Assembly (NCBI RefSeq): GCF_900142575.1
Contig: NZ_FRBI01000035.1
Coordinates: 1-64,000, forward strand
Origin: Actinacidiphila paucisporea
GTDB lineage: Bacteria > Actinomycetota > Actinomycetes > Streptomycetales > Streptomycetaceae
Length of the DNA: 64,000 nucleotides
Direction: 5' to 3'
The first letter of the stretch is position 1, and every line of letters begins with the position of its first letter. The position numbers and the translations under genes are program-made. Below, piece after piece: positions 34,936 through 44,186 of this stretch. Below the pieces are notes generated by a model. The model worked only from the letters and a program-made list of their open reading frames with translations. It did no database searches and was not told the DNA's origin.

Positions 34936-35811
34936 TCAGATCTCCTTGCGCATGCCATCGAGGATGGCTTTGGTGCTCTGTGCTGGCGCGGCCTGCGCGC
35001 ACATCCGGTCGAGCGCTTCCAGGAACGTCGACACGTCGTCGCGTTCGTCGAAGTAAGAGCCGCCCACCAGGCTTTCCGCGTAGGCGATGTCCGGGATCTC
35101 CTGGAGCTGGAACCGGAAGATGTGGAACGGCCCGTACATGGCCGGATGCGGTCCAGCCGCGAACGGCATGATCTGCAGCCTGACGTTGGGCAGCTCGGTG
35201 GCCTCCATCAGGCGTTCCATCTGCTCGCGCATCACCCGCCAGCCGCCGATCGGGCGGCGCAGCACGGTCTCGTCCATCACGATCCACAGCAGCGGCGCGT
35301 CGGCCCGCGTGACCAGGGTCTGGCGTTCGGTCCGCAGGGTGAGCAGCCGGTCGATCTCCTCGTCCGCCGCGTGCGGAAGCCCGGCGCGCAGCGTGGCCCT
35401 GGCGTAGTCGGCAGTCTGCAGCAGGCCGGGCACGTAGGCCGGTTCGTACGCGCGGATGACCGCGGCCTCGCCTTCGAGGCTGACGAAGGCGCTGAACCAG
35501 TCGGGCAGGACGTCGCGGAAGCTGTGCCACCAGCCGGGCCTGTTGGCCTCGCGGGCGAGCGCGAGGAAGCCGCTGATCTCCTCGGGTGCGGTGATTCCGT
35601 ATGTGACGAGCAGCTTCTCGACATACGGGATCTTCAGCCCGACTTCGGCCTTCTCCATGCGGCGGACGGTGGCATGCGTGACGTCCAGCGCCCGGCCGGC
35701 CTCTTCCAGGCTGATTCCGGCCCGCTCCCGCAGATCCTGAAGGCGCTTGCCGAGCACCATGCGCAGGACGGTCGGGGCTCCTCCCGGCCGGGGGTCCATC
35801 ACGTGGCTCAT
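34936..35811 (-). CDS. XRE-family regulator with DUF5753 domain (WhiJ-like)
   Basis: A 291-residue regulator. The helix-turn-helix is at about 20-75 (LGKRLQDLRERAGISLEEAG, VTHATVRRMEKAEVG). DUF5753 fills about 100-285 (AYEPAYVPGLLQTADYARA, IVMDETVLRRPIGG, LPNVRLQIMPF). ATG 35811 is preceded by AGGAAG. It faces the RsbW-like ATPase gene across a 91-base intergenic region with clear inverted repeats, probably its own operator. XRE-DUF5753, DUF397 and an ATPase form the conserved abaA/whiJ-type trio of actinomycetes, of which many paralogues exist per genome. The signal is unknown. Confidence 0.93.
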   Translation of the reverse strand: MSHVMDPRPGGAPTVLRMVLGKRLQDLRERAGISLEEAGRALDVTHATVRRMEKAEVGLKIPYVEKLLVTYGITAPEEISGFLALAREANRPGWWHSFRDVLPDWFSAFVSLEGEAAVIRAYEPAYVPGLLQTADYARATLRAGLPHAADEEIDRLLTLRTERQTLVTRADAPLLWIVMDETVLRRPIGGWRVMREQMERLMEATELPNVRLQIMPFAAGPHPAMYGPFHIFRFQLQEIPDIAYAESLVGGSYFDERDDVSTFLEALDRMCAQAAPAQSTKAILDGMRKEI

Positions 35812-35853
35812 CCTCCAACTTCCTTGGCTGAGAAGCAGTCTGTCATGTTGTCA

Positions 35854-35920
35854 GCGCACGCAACAGCATGTAGCAGCGATTCTGTAAATTACAGATCGGA
35901 CCTTGCCATGTGTTGCGCAC
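35854..35920. promoter_or_regulatory. Candidate operator region between XRE and ATPase genes
   Basis: A perfect palindrome TCTGTAA-A-TTACAGA is at 35881-35895. It is flanked by two inverted copies of a CATG(C)TGTTGCG element: 35854-35870 (on the minus strand) and 35907-35920 (on the plus strand). The whole is roughly symmetrical in the divergent promoter and is the natural binding place for the XRE protein. Confidence 0.55.
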
Positions 35921-36397
35921 GAGCCTCATAGTTACGGAGTGGTTCCTTCACCTGACGCCCTTCGGCGCGAGCGCCGAGACGGTGTCGGCGACCCCGGCCG
36001 CCGTGACGTGTTCAGGCTGCCCGCGCTCAGTGCGTCCGTCGCGGACGCCCGCGGGCGGATACGAGCACGTCTGCGGGAATGGGGCGCCGGCGCGGAACTG
36101 CGCGATGACGCGAGCCTGGTGGTGACCGAACTGTTCACCAACGCCGTGCGGCACACGGACAGCGAGAAGATCACCTGTGTGCTGCACGACTGCGGCAGCG
36201 TCGTACGGGTCGAAGTGACCGATCAGGGCCGGGGAACGGGCGTGCCGGCGCCCGGAGTCGCCGGTGCCGATGAGGAGGGCGGGCGGGGGCTGCTGCTGGT
36301 CAGCGTGCTCTCGCTGGCATGGGGGTCGGACCCGGCGGAGGACGGCGCGGGCCGCGTGGTGTGGGCTGAACTGGCCGCACACCGCGCGCCCCACTGA
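35903..36397 (+). CDS. RsbW-like ATP-binding protein (HATPase_c_2)
   Basis: A protein of up to 164 residues with a single GHKL ATPase domain. N-box SLVVTELFTNAVRHTDS is near residue 75, G1 VEVTDQGRGTG and G2 GGRGLLLVSVLSLAWG follow. Such stand-alone domains act as anti-sigma kinases or partners in WhiJ-type loci. The start is uncertain: TTG 35903 is the longest, and GTG 35939 is also possible. The conserved domain starts with VFRLPALSASVADARGRI at about residue 36. Divergent from the XRE gene. Confidence 0.85.
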   Translation: MPCVAHEPHSYGVVPSPDALRRERRDGVGDPGRRDVFRLPALSASVADARGRIRARLREWGAGAELRDDASLVVTELFTNAVRHTDSEKITCVLHDCGSVVRVEVTDQGRGTGVPAPGVAGADEEGGRGLLLVSVLSLAWGSDPAEDGAGRVVWAELAAHRAPH

Positions 36398-36495
36398 AGC
36401 GCCGCCTCCGCCGGGCCCGATGACTTCCGCCCGATCCGTCGCCCGAGTACGCCTGCCGGCCCGCCCGGTGCGCGGCCCCGGCGCGTAACTCCGCC

Positions 36496-37317
36496 CTAGG
36501 GCAAGGGCAGCAGGTCGGGGCGCTTGGGTTCGACGTGGTCGCCCGAGGACTCGCCGCGCAACCGGCGCCCGATCCACGGCACCAGATACTCCCGCGCCCA
36601 CTGGATGTTGTCCCTGCGCACCTCCGACGGCAGCCGCGGGTCCTGCGGCGGCCAGGGCTGGTCGGGGTCGGCGGGCACGTCGAGGCCGAGCACCTGCGCG
36701 GCGCGCAGCGCGACCCGGGTGTGGCCCTCGGGCGACAGGTGCAGCCGGTCGCTGCTCCAGGCCCTGCGGTCCTGGACACAGCGCAGCGACCACAGGTCGA
36801 GAACCGGACATCCGTGGCGGTCGGCGATCGCCCGCACGTGCGCGGTGTACGTGGCGATCTTCCCGCGCAGGTGGCGCAGTACGGGCACCCCGCGGGTGTC
36901 GAAGCCGGTGCAGACGAGCACCGTGCCGACCGCGCCGGCCAGATCCGCGACGGCTGCCTCGAAGCGCTCCGCGACGGCGTCGGGGTCGCCGCCCGGCCGC
37001 AGGATGTCGTTGCCGCCGGCGCAGAAGGTGACCAGGTCCGGGGCCAGTTCGACGGCCCGCGGCACCTGTTCCGCCACGATCTGGTCGAGCAGCCGGCCGC
37101 GCACGGCGAGGTTGGCGTAGCGGAAGGTGTGCTCGTCGCGCCGGTCGGCGAGCAGGACCGCGAGCCGGTCGGCCCAGCCGACGAAGTCGCCGCCGGGGCC
37201 GGGGTCCCCGACGCCCTCGGTGAAGCTGTCCCCCACCGCGGCGTACGACCCGATCACGCCCCTGTCGAGTTGCCGGTGTCCCCTGCGCCCCTGATTACCC
37301 TGCGAATCGTCAGCCAC
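36496..37317 (-). CDS. SGNH/GDSL hydrolase
   Basis: A 273-residue cytosolic esterase-like protein without signal peptide, starting with GTG at 37317. Block I is AAVGDSFTEGVGDPG with the nucleophile serine near residue 31, block III is FCAGGNDILRPGG, and block V is SSDRLHLSPEGH with the Asp/His pair. This is the SGNH fold, which hydrolyses acyl or acetyl esters. The C-terminal 60 residues contain a conserved-looking WAREYLVPWIGRRLRG stretch found in actinobacterial members. The substrate is unknown. It is convergent with the RsbW-like ATPase gene and stands alone. Confidence 0.9.
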   Translation of the reverse strand: MADDSQGNQGRRGHRQLDRGVIGSYAAVGDSFTEGVGDPGPGGDFVGWADRLAVLLADRRDEHTFRYANLAVRGRLLDQIVAEQVPRAVELAPDLVTFCAGGNDILRPGGDPDAVAERFEAAVADLAGAVGTVLVCTGFDTRGVPVLRHLRGKIATYTAHVRAIADRHGCPVLDLWSLRCVQDRRAWSSDRLHLSPEGHTRVALRAAQVLGLDVPADPDQPWPPQDPRLPSEVRRDNIQWAREYLVPWIGRRLRGESSGDHVEPKRPDLLPLP

Positions 37318-37396
37318 GTCGGGTCATCTTTCTCCTTTCCCTGTGGCTTACGCGACCGTAAGAAGGGGTTGACGCGACGTGATTCATCCCACCGAG

Positions 37397-39511
37397 TCAA
37401 AGTCGGCGCAGATGGAATACGGCGGCGTCCAGGTCGCCGGCCAGCGTGGTGCGCAGGCCGCGCTCCGCCAGGACCGCCCCGCGCTGGACGACGCCGGTGG
37501 TCACGTCGCGGTAGGACGCGTCCCGGTCGAGGCCGCGCAGCCGCAGCGGCGGAACGGGTGCGCCGAAGGCCTGCGCGGGCAGCCAGGCCAGCACGACGGT
37601 GTCGGCGCCGAGCACGTACTGGACGGCGCTCAGGCCGCCCTCGCCGGGCGGGCGGAGCCGGTAGAGGTCGCCGTGCTGCACGACCGGGCGGACCGTCTTG
37701 TACAGCGCCACCCAACTGGCCGCCTCGGCTCGCTCCCCGGCGCTCCAGTGCAGCAGGTCGCCGCCGATGCCCAGCACGCCGGCCATGGCGCTGACGAAGC
37801 GGAAGCGCAGCGAGCTGCGGCGGTGGTTGAGCATCGGGCTGGGGCTGTCGGTGACCCAGGCGGCCATCACCCGGGCGGGGTGCAGCTGGCTGAAGCCGTG
37901 CTGGATGTGCAACCGGTCGAGCGGGTCGGTGTTGTCGGAGGTCCACACCTGGTCGGTGCGGGCCAGGATGCCCAGGTCGACCCGGCCGCCGCCGCCCGAG
38001 CAGGACTCGAAGGCCACCCCGGGGTGCGCGGCCCGCAGCCGGTCGATCAGCTCGTACAGCCCCTCGACGTGTGCGGTCCACAGCCGCTCGGGATAGCGGT
38101 CTCCCGGCCACCCGGGGTCGGTGAAGCAGCGGTTGAAGTCCCACTTCACGTAGTCCACGGGCGCGCTGTGCAGCAGGGCGTCGAGCTGCTCCGCGAGGTG
38201 CTCGCGTACGTCGGTACGCGCCAGGTTGAGCACCAGCTGGTGGCGGTACTCGGTGGTGCGGCGGCCCGGGCGGTGCTGGACCCAGTCGGGGTGGGCGCGG
38301 TAGAGATCGCTGTCGGGGTTGACCATCTCCGGCTCGACCCAGATGCCGAACTGCATGCCGAGCGCGTGCACCTCGTCGGAGAGCGGTTTCAGGCCGTTCG
38401 GGAAGCGGTCCCTGTTGGGTGTCCAGTCGCCCAGGCCGGCCCGGTCGCTGGCCCGGTCGCCGAACCAGCCGTCATCCACCACGAAGAGCTCCACGCCCAT
38501 CGCGGCGGCCCGCCGGGCCAGTTCGCGCTGCTGCCGCTCGCCGACGTCGAAGCCGGTGGCCTCCCAGGAGTTGTAGAGCACCGGGCGGGGCCGCCGCCCC
38601 TCGGGCACCACATGGTCCAGCTGGTAGGTGTGCCAGGCCCGGCTGGCGGCGCCGAAGCCGCCGTCGGTCCACAGGCCCGCGAAGACCGGGCTGGTGTAGG
38701 TGGCGCCGGGCTCCAGGCGTACCAGCCCCGCGTCGTCGTGGCCGGCGCCGCCGGTGGCCTGGACCCGGCCGTCGGGCAGCGCGGCGACGGCGATCCGCCA
38801 GGAGCCCGACCAGGCCAGCGCGCCGGTCCACACCTCGCCGTGCTCCTCCCCCGCGTCGCCCGCGTCCAGCGCGAACCACGGCAGGTGCTGGTGGCCGGTG
38901 TGGCCGCGGCGGCTGCCGATCACCCGCTCGCCCGGCGTCAGCGGACCGCGTACCAACCGGCTCTCCGCGCCCCAGCGGCCGTGCAGCTGGGACATCCGCC
39001 AGCCGTCGCGGTACGGCAGCGTCCAGGTGGCGGCGTCGGCCCGCAGCAGCTCCAGGGGGCCGCCGCGGCCGCCGGGCACGTGGGTGGCGGTGGTCCAGCG
39101 CTCGACGACGTCGCAGCCGGGGCGCAGGCGGTAGTGGAGGGTGAGGTCGAGGTGGTGCAGGGAGTCGTGGAAGTGCAGCCGCAGTTCGTGCCCGGTGGCG
39201 GGGTCGACGGCGGTCTCGTACTCCTCGAAGCACCATTCGGTGCCGCGCACCTGGCTGGAGCGCACCGACAGGGCGGGGCGCACGAAGCGCGGGCCGCCCT
39301 CGACGGGGTATTCCTCGTGGCCGTCGAGCGCGGACTCGAAGGGGCGCTCCGCGGGCAGCGGGTCGGCGGCCAGTGCCTCGGCGTCGCGGAGCGCCATGCG
39401 GCGGCCCCAGTGCAGGTGCAGCAGCTCATCGCGTTCCGTGACGTGCAGGGCGTAGCTGCTGCCCGGCCCGGAGAGCAGCCAGAGCCGGCCGGACCCGCCC
39501 GTCTCGATCAT
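37397..39511 (-). CDS. Alpha-galactosidase (glycoside hydrolase family 36)
   Basis: A 704-residue enzyme of the usual GH36 length, without signal peptide. An N-terminal beta-sandwich domain (1-290) precedes the TIM barrel. The catalytic nucleophile is D458 in VDYVKWDFNR and the acid/base D526 in WTSDNTDPLDR. The substrate-site motif ESCSGGGGRVDLGIL lies between them and VDDGWFGDR at the barrel start. It removes terminal alpha-galactose from oligosaccharides such as melibiose or raffinose. It is a single gene, 20 kb from the beta-galactosidase, with no transporter adjacent. Confidence 0.95.
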   Translation of the reverse strand: MIETGGSGRLWLLSGPGSSYALHVTERDELLHLHWGRRMALRDAEALAADPLPAERPFESALDGHEEYPVEGGPRFVRPALSVRSSQVRGTEWCFEEYETAVDPATGHELRLHFHDSLHHLDLTLHYRLRPGCDVVERWTTATHVPGGRGGPLELLRADAATWTLPYRDGWRMSQLHGRWGAESRLVRGPLTPGERVIGSRRGHTGHQHLPWFALDAGDAGEEHGEVWTGALAWSGSWRIAVAALPDGRVQATGGAGHDDAGLVRLEPGATYTSPVFAGLWTDGGFGAASRAWHTYQLDHVVPEGRRPRPVLYNSWEATGFDVGERQQRELARRAAAMGVELFVVDDGWFGDRASDRAGLGDWTPNRDRFPNGLKPLSDEVHALGMQFGIWVEPEMVNPDSDLYRAHPDWVQHRPGRRTTEYRHQLVLNLARTDVREHLAEQLDALLHSAPVDYVKWDFNRCFTDPGWPGDRYPERLWTAHVEGLYELIDRLRAAHPGVAFESCSGGGGRVDLGILARTDQVWTSDNTDPLDRLHIQHGFSQLHPARVMAAWVTDSPSPMLNHRRSSLRFRFVSAMAGVLGIGGDLLHWSAGERAEAASWVALYKTVRPVVQHGDLYRLRPPGEGGLSAVQYVLGADTVVLAWLPAQAFGAPVPPLRLRGLDRDASYRDVTTGVVQRGAVLAERGLRTTLAGDLDAAVFHLRRL

Positions 39512-39707
39512 CGATACGCCCCCTGTCGCGATCGGGTCCGGACATCATCGGCCCAGCCCCCGCGGAGGGGCAATGGTTGCACCCCGGGCAGTGGTCCAAC
39601 GGACACATACCGGCCGGTACGTCGTTACTCCGGCTGCCGTATCGTCTGGGGTGGCCCAGCATGAATTGCCCCAGCATGGGCCGTGAGCGAGCAATGGAGG
39701 AGCGCCG

Positions 39708-40544
39708 GTGACGCAGGAAGTGCGGCAGTCGAGCCCGACCGGACCAGAGGCAGAGCCCGAGCTGACCGGTGTGCGCAATTTCCGGGACGTCGGAGGTCTG
39801 CCCGCCACCGACGGCCGCCGGGTCAGGCACGGCGTGCTGTTCCGCAGCGGCCACCTCGCGCACGCCACCGCCCAGGACGCCGCCTTCCTTGAAGGGCTCG
39901 GCCTGCACACCGTCTTCGACTTCCGCAACACCGACGACATCGCCCTGGAGGGCCCGGACACCGCTCTGGCGGGCACCCGCAACGTGAACATGCCGCTCAA
40001 CGACCCCGCCGACAGCGCCGACTTCTGGCAGACGGTACGGGACGGCGACGTCGCCTCGCTGCAGGCGGTGCTGGGCGGGGGCCGCGGCGCGCAGCGGATG
40101 GTCGCCGCCTACCGCAAGCTGATCCTGGAGCGCACCGCGGAGCACGCCAAGATGCTGGACCTGCTCACCGACCCGGGCGAGCCCGCCGTCCCCGCCCTGC
40201 TGCACTGTGCCGCGGGCAAGGACCGGGCCGGGACGTCGATCGCGATCATCCTGCTGGCGCTGGGCGTACGGCGGTCCGCGATCGAGGCGGACTACCTGGA
40301 GAGCAACGCCAGGCACCGCCGCTACAAGGTGGTGCGCGGCGACGGCAGCACCGGCACGGCCATCGCCCCCGAGGTGCGGGAGCTGCTCAACCCGCTGTTC
40401 GAGGCACGGGTGGAGTATCTGCGGGCGGCCTTCGACACCATCGAGGAGCACTGGGGCAGCGTCGACCGCTATCTCGCCGAGGGCCTCGGGCTGACCCCGG
40501 AGCGCCGGGACCGGCTGCGCGAGCGCCTGCTGACCGCGGACTGA
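39708..40544 (+). CDS. Tyrosine/serine phosphatase, PtpB-like (Y_phosphatase3)
   Basis: A 278-residue phosphatase starting with GTG 39708 behind GGAGGAGCG. The N-terminal GVRNFRDVGGLPATDGRRVR is the family signature, and the P-loop HCAAGKDRAGTS (around residue 167) supplies the catalytic Cys and Arg with the Asp-containing CX5R form of atypical dual-specificity phosphatases. The C-terminal helices (YLESNARHRRY, EHWGSVDRYLAEGLGL) match the lipid/tyrosine phosphatase PtpB group. No signal peptide. Convergent with the hopanoid operon end. Confidence 0.92.
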   Translation: MTQEVRQSSPTGPEAEPELTGVRNFRDVGGLPATDGRRVRHGVLFRSGHLAHATAQDAAFLEGLGLHTVFDFRNTDDIALEGPDTALAGTRNVNMPLNDPADSADFWQTVRDGDVASLQAVLGGGRGAQRMVAAYRKLILERTAEHAKMLDLLTDPGEPAVPALLHCAAGKDRAGTSIAIILLALGVRRSAIEADYLESNARHRRYKVVRGDGSTGTAIAPEVRELLNPLFEARVEYLRAAFDTIEEHWGSVDRYLAEGLGLTPERRDRLRERLLTAD

Positions 40545-40549
40545 ACCGC

Positions 40550-40580
40550 GGCGCGGCCTGCCGCCACAGCGGGCCGCGCC
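40550..40580. terminator. Hairpin between the phosphatase and the hopanoid operon end
   Basis: GGCGCGGCC at 40550-40558 pairs with GGCCGCGCC at 40572-40580. It sits six bases past the phosphatase stop and eleven bases past the aminotransferase stop, so it can end both transcripts. Confidence 0.65.
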
Positions 40581-40590
40581 CACGTTCGGG

Positions 40591-42078
40591 CTAGCGGTTG
40601 GCGACCGCCTGCTTGACCAGGGTCTTGCCGAAGTCCCACATCAGCCCGCCGCCACCGTGCGCGTCGTCCATCACCTCGGTGAAGGCGGTCACGAAGCGGT
40701 CGACGTCGGCCTCGTCGAAGACCAGCGGCGGGATCAGCTTGATGATCTCCACGTGGTCACCGGAGACCTGGGTGAGGATGTGGTGCCGCTGGAGCAGCGG
40801 CACCACGACCATCTGGGCGAACAGGCCCTTGCGCGCGGCTTGGAGCATCGTCCAGCGGCTGCGCAGACCCAGCGACTTGGGGCGGCCGAATTCGATGCCG
40901 ACCATCAGGCCGCGGCCGCGCACCTCCTTGAGCAGTTCGTACCGGTCGGTGAGCGCGGCCAGCCGGGTGCGCAGCAGGTCGCCCATCACCCGCGCGTTCT
41001 CGACCAGCCGCTCGTCCTCGACCACGGCGAGGGTCGCCAGTCCCGCGGTCATCGCCTGCGCGTTGGAGCCGAAGCTCGCCGAGTGCACCAGCACCCGGTC
41101 CATGGAGGAGTAGACCTTCTTGAAGATCCAGTCCCGGCCGAGCGTGGCGCCCACCGGGACGTACCCGCCGGAGAGCGTCTTGGCCACCGTGACCAGGTCG
41201 GGCTCCACGCCCTCCTCGTGCTGGTAGGCGTAGAAGGCGCCGGTGCGGCCGATGCCGGTCTGCACCTCGTCGCAGATCAGCAGCGCCTTGTGCCGGTGCA
41301 GCAGCTCCTGGGCGGCACGCAGGTAGCCGGGCGGCGGGATGTAGACGCCGTGGCCCTGGATGGGCTCGATGATCATCGCGGCCACGTCGCCGCGGCTCAG
41401 CTCCCTGGCGAGGGCGTCGAGATCGCCGACCTCGATGGCGGTGTCCGGCAGCAGCGGCGCGAAGCCCTCCTGGAAGCCGGCCTCGCCGTTGACCGACAGC
41501 GAGCCGGTGGTCAGGCCGTGGAAGGAGTGCTTGCAGTACAGGACGCGCTGCCTGCCGGTGGCGTAGCGGGCGAATTTCAGCGCCGTCTCGACGGCCTCGG
41601 TGCCGCTGTTGCCGAAGAAGACCCGGTCCAGGTGCGGGGTGTGGCTGAGCAGCTTCTCGGCGAGCAGGCCCGGCAGCGGCTGGCAGTCGAAGCGGGTGAG
41701 GTCGGCGAGCCCGGCGTCCAGCACGTCGTGCAGCGCCTTGCGTACCACCGGGTGGTGCCGGCCCAGGCCCATCACACCGAAGCCGGCCAGCATGTCGAGG
41801 TAGTCGTTGCCCTCGGCGTCCCAGAAGTGCGCGCCCTCGGCCCGCTCGTAGACCTTGTCGAAGCCGATGGTGTGCAGCATGCGGGGCAGCTGGTGGTTGA
41901 GGTACCTGCTGTGCAGGTCGTACCGCTCGCCGCCGCGTTCGGCGAGCAGCGTCGCCAGGTCGAAGCCCTTGGGCTGCCCGCCGGGCAGGTCCTGGGCCAC
42001 GGGCCCGCCCGCCACGGGCTCCCCCGCGGCGGGCTCCGCACCGATCGGCTGCTTACCGGTCGGTTCAGACGATGTCAT
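40591..42078 (-). CDS. hpnO: Class III aminotransferase of the hopanoid cluster (HpnO-like)
   Basis: A 495-residue PLP enzyme. The cofactor lysine is K300 in [30 protein letters not shown] holds the Asp that contacts the pyridine ring, and [19 protein letters not shown] binds the phosphate. In hopanoid producers, HpnO makes the terminal amine of aminobacteriohopanetriol from ribosyl- or formyl-hopane; Streptomyces coelicolor is known to make that lipid. The N-terminal 37 residues are a low-complexity extension. ATG 42078 overlaps the dxs stop by four bases, confirming the operon. The alternative is an ornithine/acetylornithine-type aminotransferase, less likely here. Confidence 0.85.
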   Translation of the reverse strand: MTSSEPTGKQPIGAEPAAGEPVAGGPVAQDLPGGQPKGFDLATLLAERGGERYDLHSRYLNHQLPRMLHTIGFDKVYERAEGAHFWDAEGNDYLDMLAGFGVMGLGRHHPVVRKALHDVLDAGLADLTRFDCQPLPGLLAEKLLSHTPHLDRVFFGNSGTEAVETALKFARYATGRQRVLYCKHSFHGLTTGSLSVNGEAGFQEGFAPLLPDTAIEVGDLDALARELSRGDVAAMIIEPIQGHGVYIPPPGYLRAAQELLHRHKALLICDEVQTGIGRTGAFYAYQHEEGVEPDLVTVAKTLSGGYVPVGATLGRDWIFKKVYSSMDRVLVHSASFGSNAQAMTAGLATLAVVEDERLVENARVMGDLLRTRLAALTDRYELLKEVRGRGLMVGIEFGRPKSLGLRSRWTMLQAARKGLFAQMVVVPLLQRHHILTQVSGDHVEIIKLIPPLVFDEADVDRFVTAFTEVMDDAHGGGGLMWDFGKTLVKQAVANR

Positions 42079-44060
42079 CGCTCAGCTGCTCCTTGCTTAC
42101 GGGGGATGCCGCTCCCGGCAGTATGCGGCGCGGGGATCATCGGGGTGCCCTCGGGGTCGGCGGCGCCGCCCGCGCTCCCGGCGTTGATACGCAGCAGGGC
42201 CGCGCCGATGCCGCCGGCGACCTCGGCGGGCGTCAGTCCGAGGTCGGCGAGCAGCTCGCCGCGCTTGGCGTGGCCGAGGAACTGCTGGGGGATGCCGAAG
42301 TCCCGTACGGGCACGTCCACGCCGGCGTCCCGCAGCGCCTGCGCGACGGCCGAACCGACGCCGCCGACCCGCCCGTTGTCCTCGACCACGGCCACCATGC
42401 GGTGCCCGGCGGCGAGTTCGGGCAGCGCGGGGTCGACCGGCTTGACCCAGCGGGGGTCGACCACGGTCACGCCGATCCGGCGCCCGGCGAGCAGTTCCGC
42501 GGCCGAGACGCCGCAGCCCGCGAGCGCGCCGACCGCGACCAGCAGCACGTCGTCGCCGTGGCCGTCGGCGGGGCGGCGCAGCACGTCCATGCCGCCGACC
42601 CGGTCGATGGCGGGCAGCGCCTCGCCGGCGGTCTCCTTGGGGAAGCGGACCACGGTGGGGGCGTCCTCGACCGCGACGGCCTCGCGCAGCTGGGCGCGCA
42701 GCTGGTCGGCGTCGCGCGGGGCGGCGATCCGCAGGCCGGGCACGACCTGGAGGATCGACATGTCCCACATGCCGTTGTGCGAGGCGCCGTCCACACCGGT
42801 CACGCCGGCCCGGTCCAGCACGAAGGTGACGCCGCACTTGTGCAGGGCGACGTCCATCAGCACCTGGTCGAAGGCCCGGTTGAGGAAGGTCGCGTAGACC
42901 GCGACGACCGGGTGCAGCCCGCCGGTGGCCAGGCCCGCGGCGGAGGTGGCGGCGTGCTGCTCGGCGATGCCGACGTCGAAGACCCGCCGCGGGTAGGCGC
43001 GGGCGAAGGGGCCGAGGCCGACCGGCTCCAGCATGGCGGCGGTGATGGCGACCACGTCGGGCCGCTCCGCGCCGATCGCGACCATCTCCTCACCGAAGAC
43101 CGAGGTCCAGGAGGGCCCGCCGGAGGGGGCCAGCGGCCGGCAGGTGGCCGGGTCCATCGCGCCGACGGTGTGGAAGTGGTCGGCCTCGTCCTGCTCGGCG
43201 GCGGGGTAGCCGCGGCCCTTCTCGGTCAGGCAGTGCACCAGCACGGGGCCGTGGAAGCGGCGGGCGCGGCGCAGTGCCGACTCCACGGCCTCGATGTCGT
43301 GGCCGTCGATCGGGCCGACGTACTTCAGGCCCAGGTCCTCGAACATGCCCTGCGGCGCGAAGGCGTCCTTGAAGCCCTTCTTGGCGCCGTGCAGCGACTC
43401 GTAGAGCGGCTGGCCGATCACCGGGGTCTGCTGGAGCAGCTGCTTGCCCCAGGACAGGAAGCGCTCGTAGCCGTCGGTGGTGCGCAGGGTGGCGAGGTGG
43501 TTGGCGAGGCCGCCGATGGTGGGCGCGTAGGAGCGCTCGTTGTCGTTGACGACGATGATCAGCGGCCGGTCCCTGGCGGCGGCGATGTTGTTCAGCGCCT
43601 CCCAGGCCATGCCGCCGGTCAGCGCACCGTCGCCGATGACGGCGACGACGTGGTCGTCACGCCCCTGGACCTCGTTGGCCTTGGCCAGGCCGTCGGCCCA
43701 GCCCAGCACGGTGGAGGCGTGGCTGTTCTCGATCACGTCGTGCTCGGACTCGGCGCGCGAGGGGTAGCCGGACAGGCCGCCCTTGCTGCGGAGCTTGGAG
43801 AAGTCCTGGCGTCCGGTGAGGAGTTTGTGCACGTAGCTCTGGTGACCGGTGTCCCACAGGATCCGGTCGGCGGGCGAGTCGAAGACGCGGTGCAGCGCGA
43901 TGGTCAGCTCCACCACGCCGAGGTTCGGTCCCAGGTGACCGCCGGTCCTGGCCACTGCCTGGACGAGGAAGTGGCGGATGTCGGCGGCCAGTTCGTCCAG
44001 CCGGCCGTCGGGCAGCGCCTTCAGATCGCGCGGGCCCTTGATGTTCTCCAGCATCGACAT
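42075..44060 (-). CDS. dxs: 1-deoxy-D-xylulose-5-phosphate synthase
   Basis: A 661-residue thiamine diphosphate enzyme that joins pyruvate and glyceraldehyde 3-phosphate, the first step of the MEP pathway. The N-terminal active-site His is in [14 protein letters not shown], the TPP motif runs from [15 protein letters not shown] to [15 protein letters not shown], and the transketolase pyrimidine domain has [20 protein letters not shown]. The C-terminal domain ends in [16 protein letters not shown]. As part of the hopanoid cluster it is probably a dedicated copy, with another dxs expected elsewhere in the genome. A hairpin separates it from hpnH upstream. Confidence 0.96.
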   Translation of the reverse strand: MSMLENIKGPRDLKALPDGRLDELAADIRHFLVQAVARTGGHLGPNLGVVELTIALHRVFDSPADRILWDTGHQSYVHKLLTGRQDFSKLRSKGGLSGYPSRAESEHDVIENSHASTVLGWADGLAKANEVQGRDDHVVAVIGDGALTGGMAWEALNNIAAARDRPLIIVVNDNERSYAPTIGGLANHLATLRTTDGYERFLSWGKQLLQQTPVIGQPLYESLHGAKKGFKDAFAPQGMFEDLGLKYVGPIDGHDIEAVESALRRARRFHGPVLVHCLTEKGRGYPAAEQDEADHFHTVGAMDPATCRPLAPSGGPSWTSVFGEEMVAIGAERPDVVAITAAMLEPVGLGPFARAYPRRVFDVGIAEQHAATSAAGLATGGLHPVVAVYATFLNRAFDQVLMDVALHKCGVTFVLDRAGVTGVDGASHNGMWDMSILQVVPGLRIAAPRDADQLRAQLREAVAVEDAPTVVRFPKETAGEALPAIDRVGGMDVLRRPADGHGDDVLLVAVGALAGCGVSAAELLAGRRIGVTVVDPRWVKPVDPALPELAAGHRMVAVVEDNGRVGGVGSAVAQALRDAGVDVPVRDFGIPQQFLGHAKRGELLADLGLTPAEVAGGIGAALLRINAGSAGGAADPEGTPMIPAPHTAGSGIPRKQGAAER

Positions 44061-44125
44061 GCAACAGACCTCGTTCCTGCCGGGTTCGCTCTGGGCCGCC
44101 GGCAGCTCACCGGCCGGCGGCAGTG

Positions 44126-44174
44126 CCGGGTACGAGCCGCCGGCCGCTTGCCCCGGCCGGTGGCTCGTACCCGG
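44126..44174 (-). terminator. Large hairpin between hpnH and dxs
   Basis: A 21-bp stem (44126-44146 with 44154-44174, one G-U pair, seven-base loop) begins 13 bases past the hpnH stop. There is no U-tract. A smaller hairpin (GCCGCCGG/CCGGCGGC) follows near 44097-44123. It may end or attenuate transcription, or stabilise the upstream mRNA. Confidence 0.7.
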
Positions 44175-44186
44175 TTTACCTGGAGG

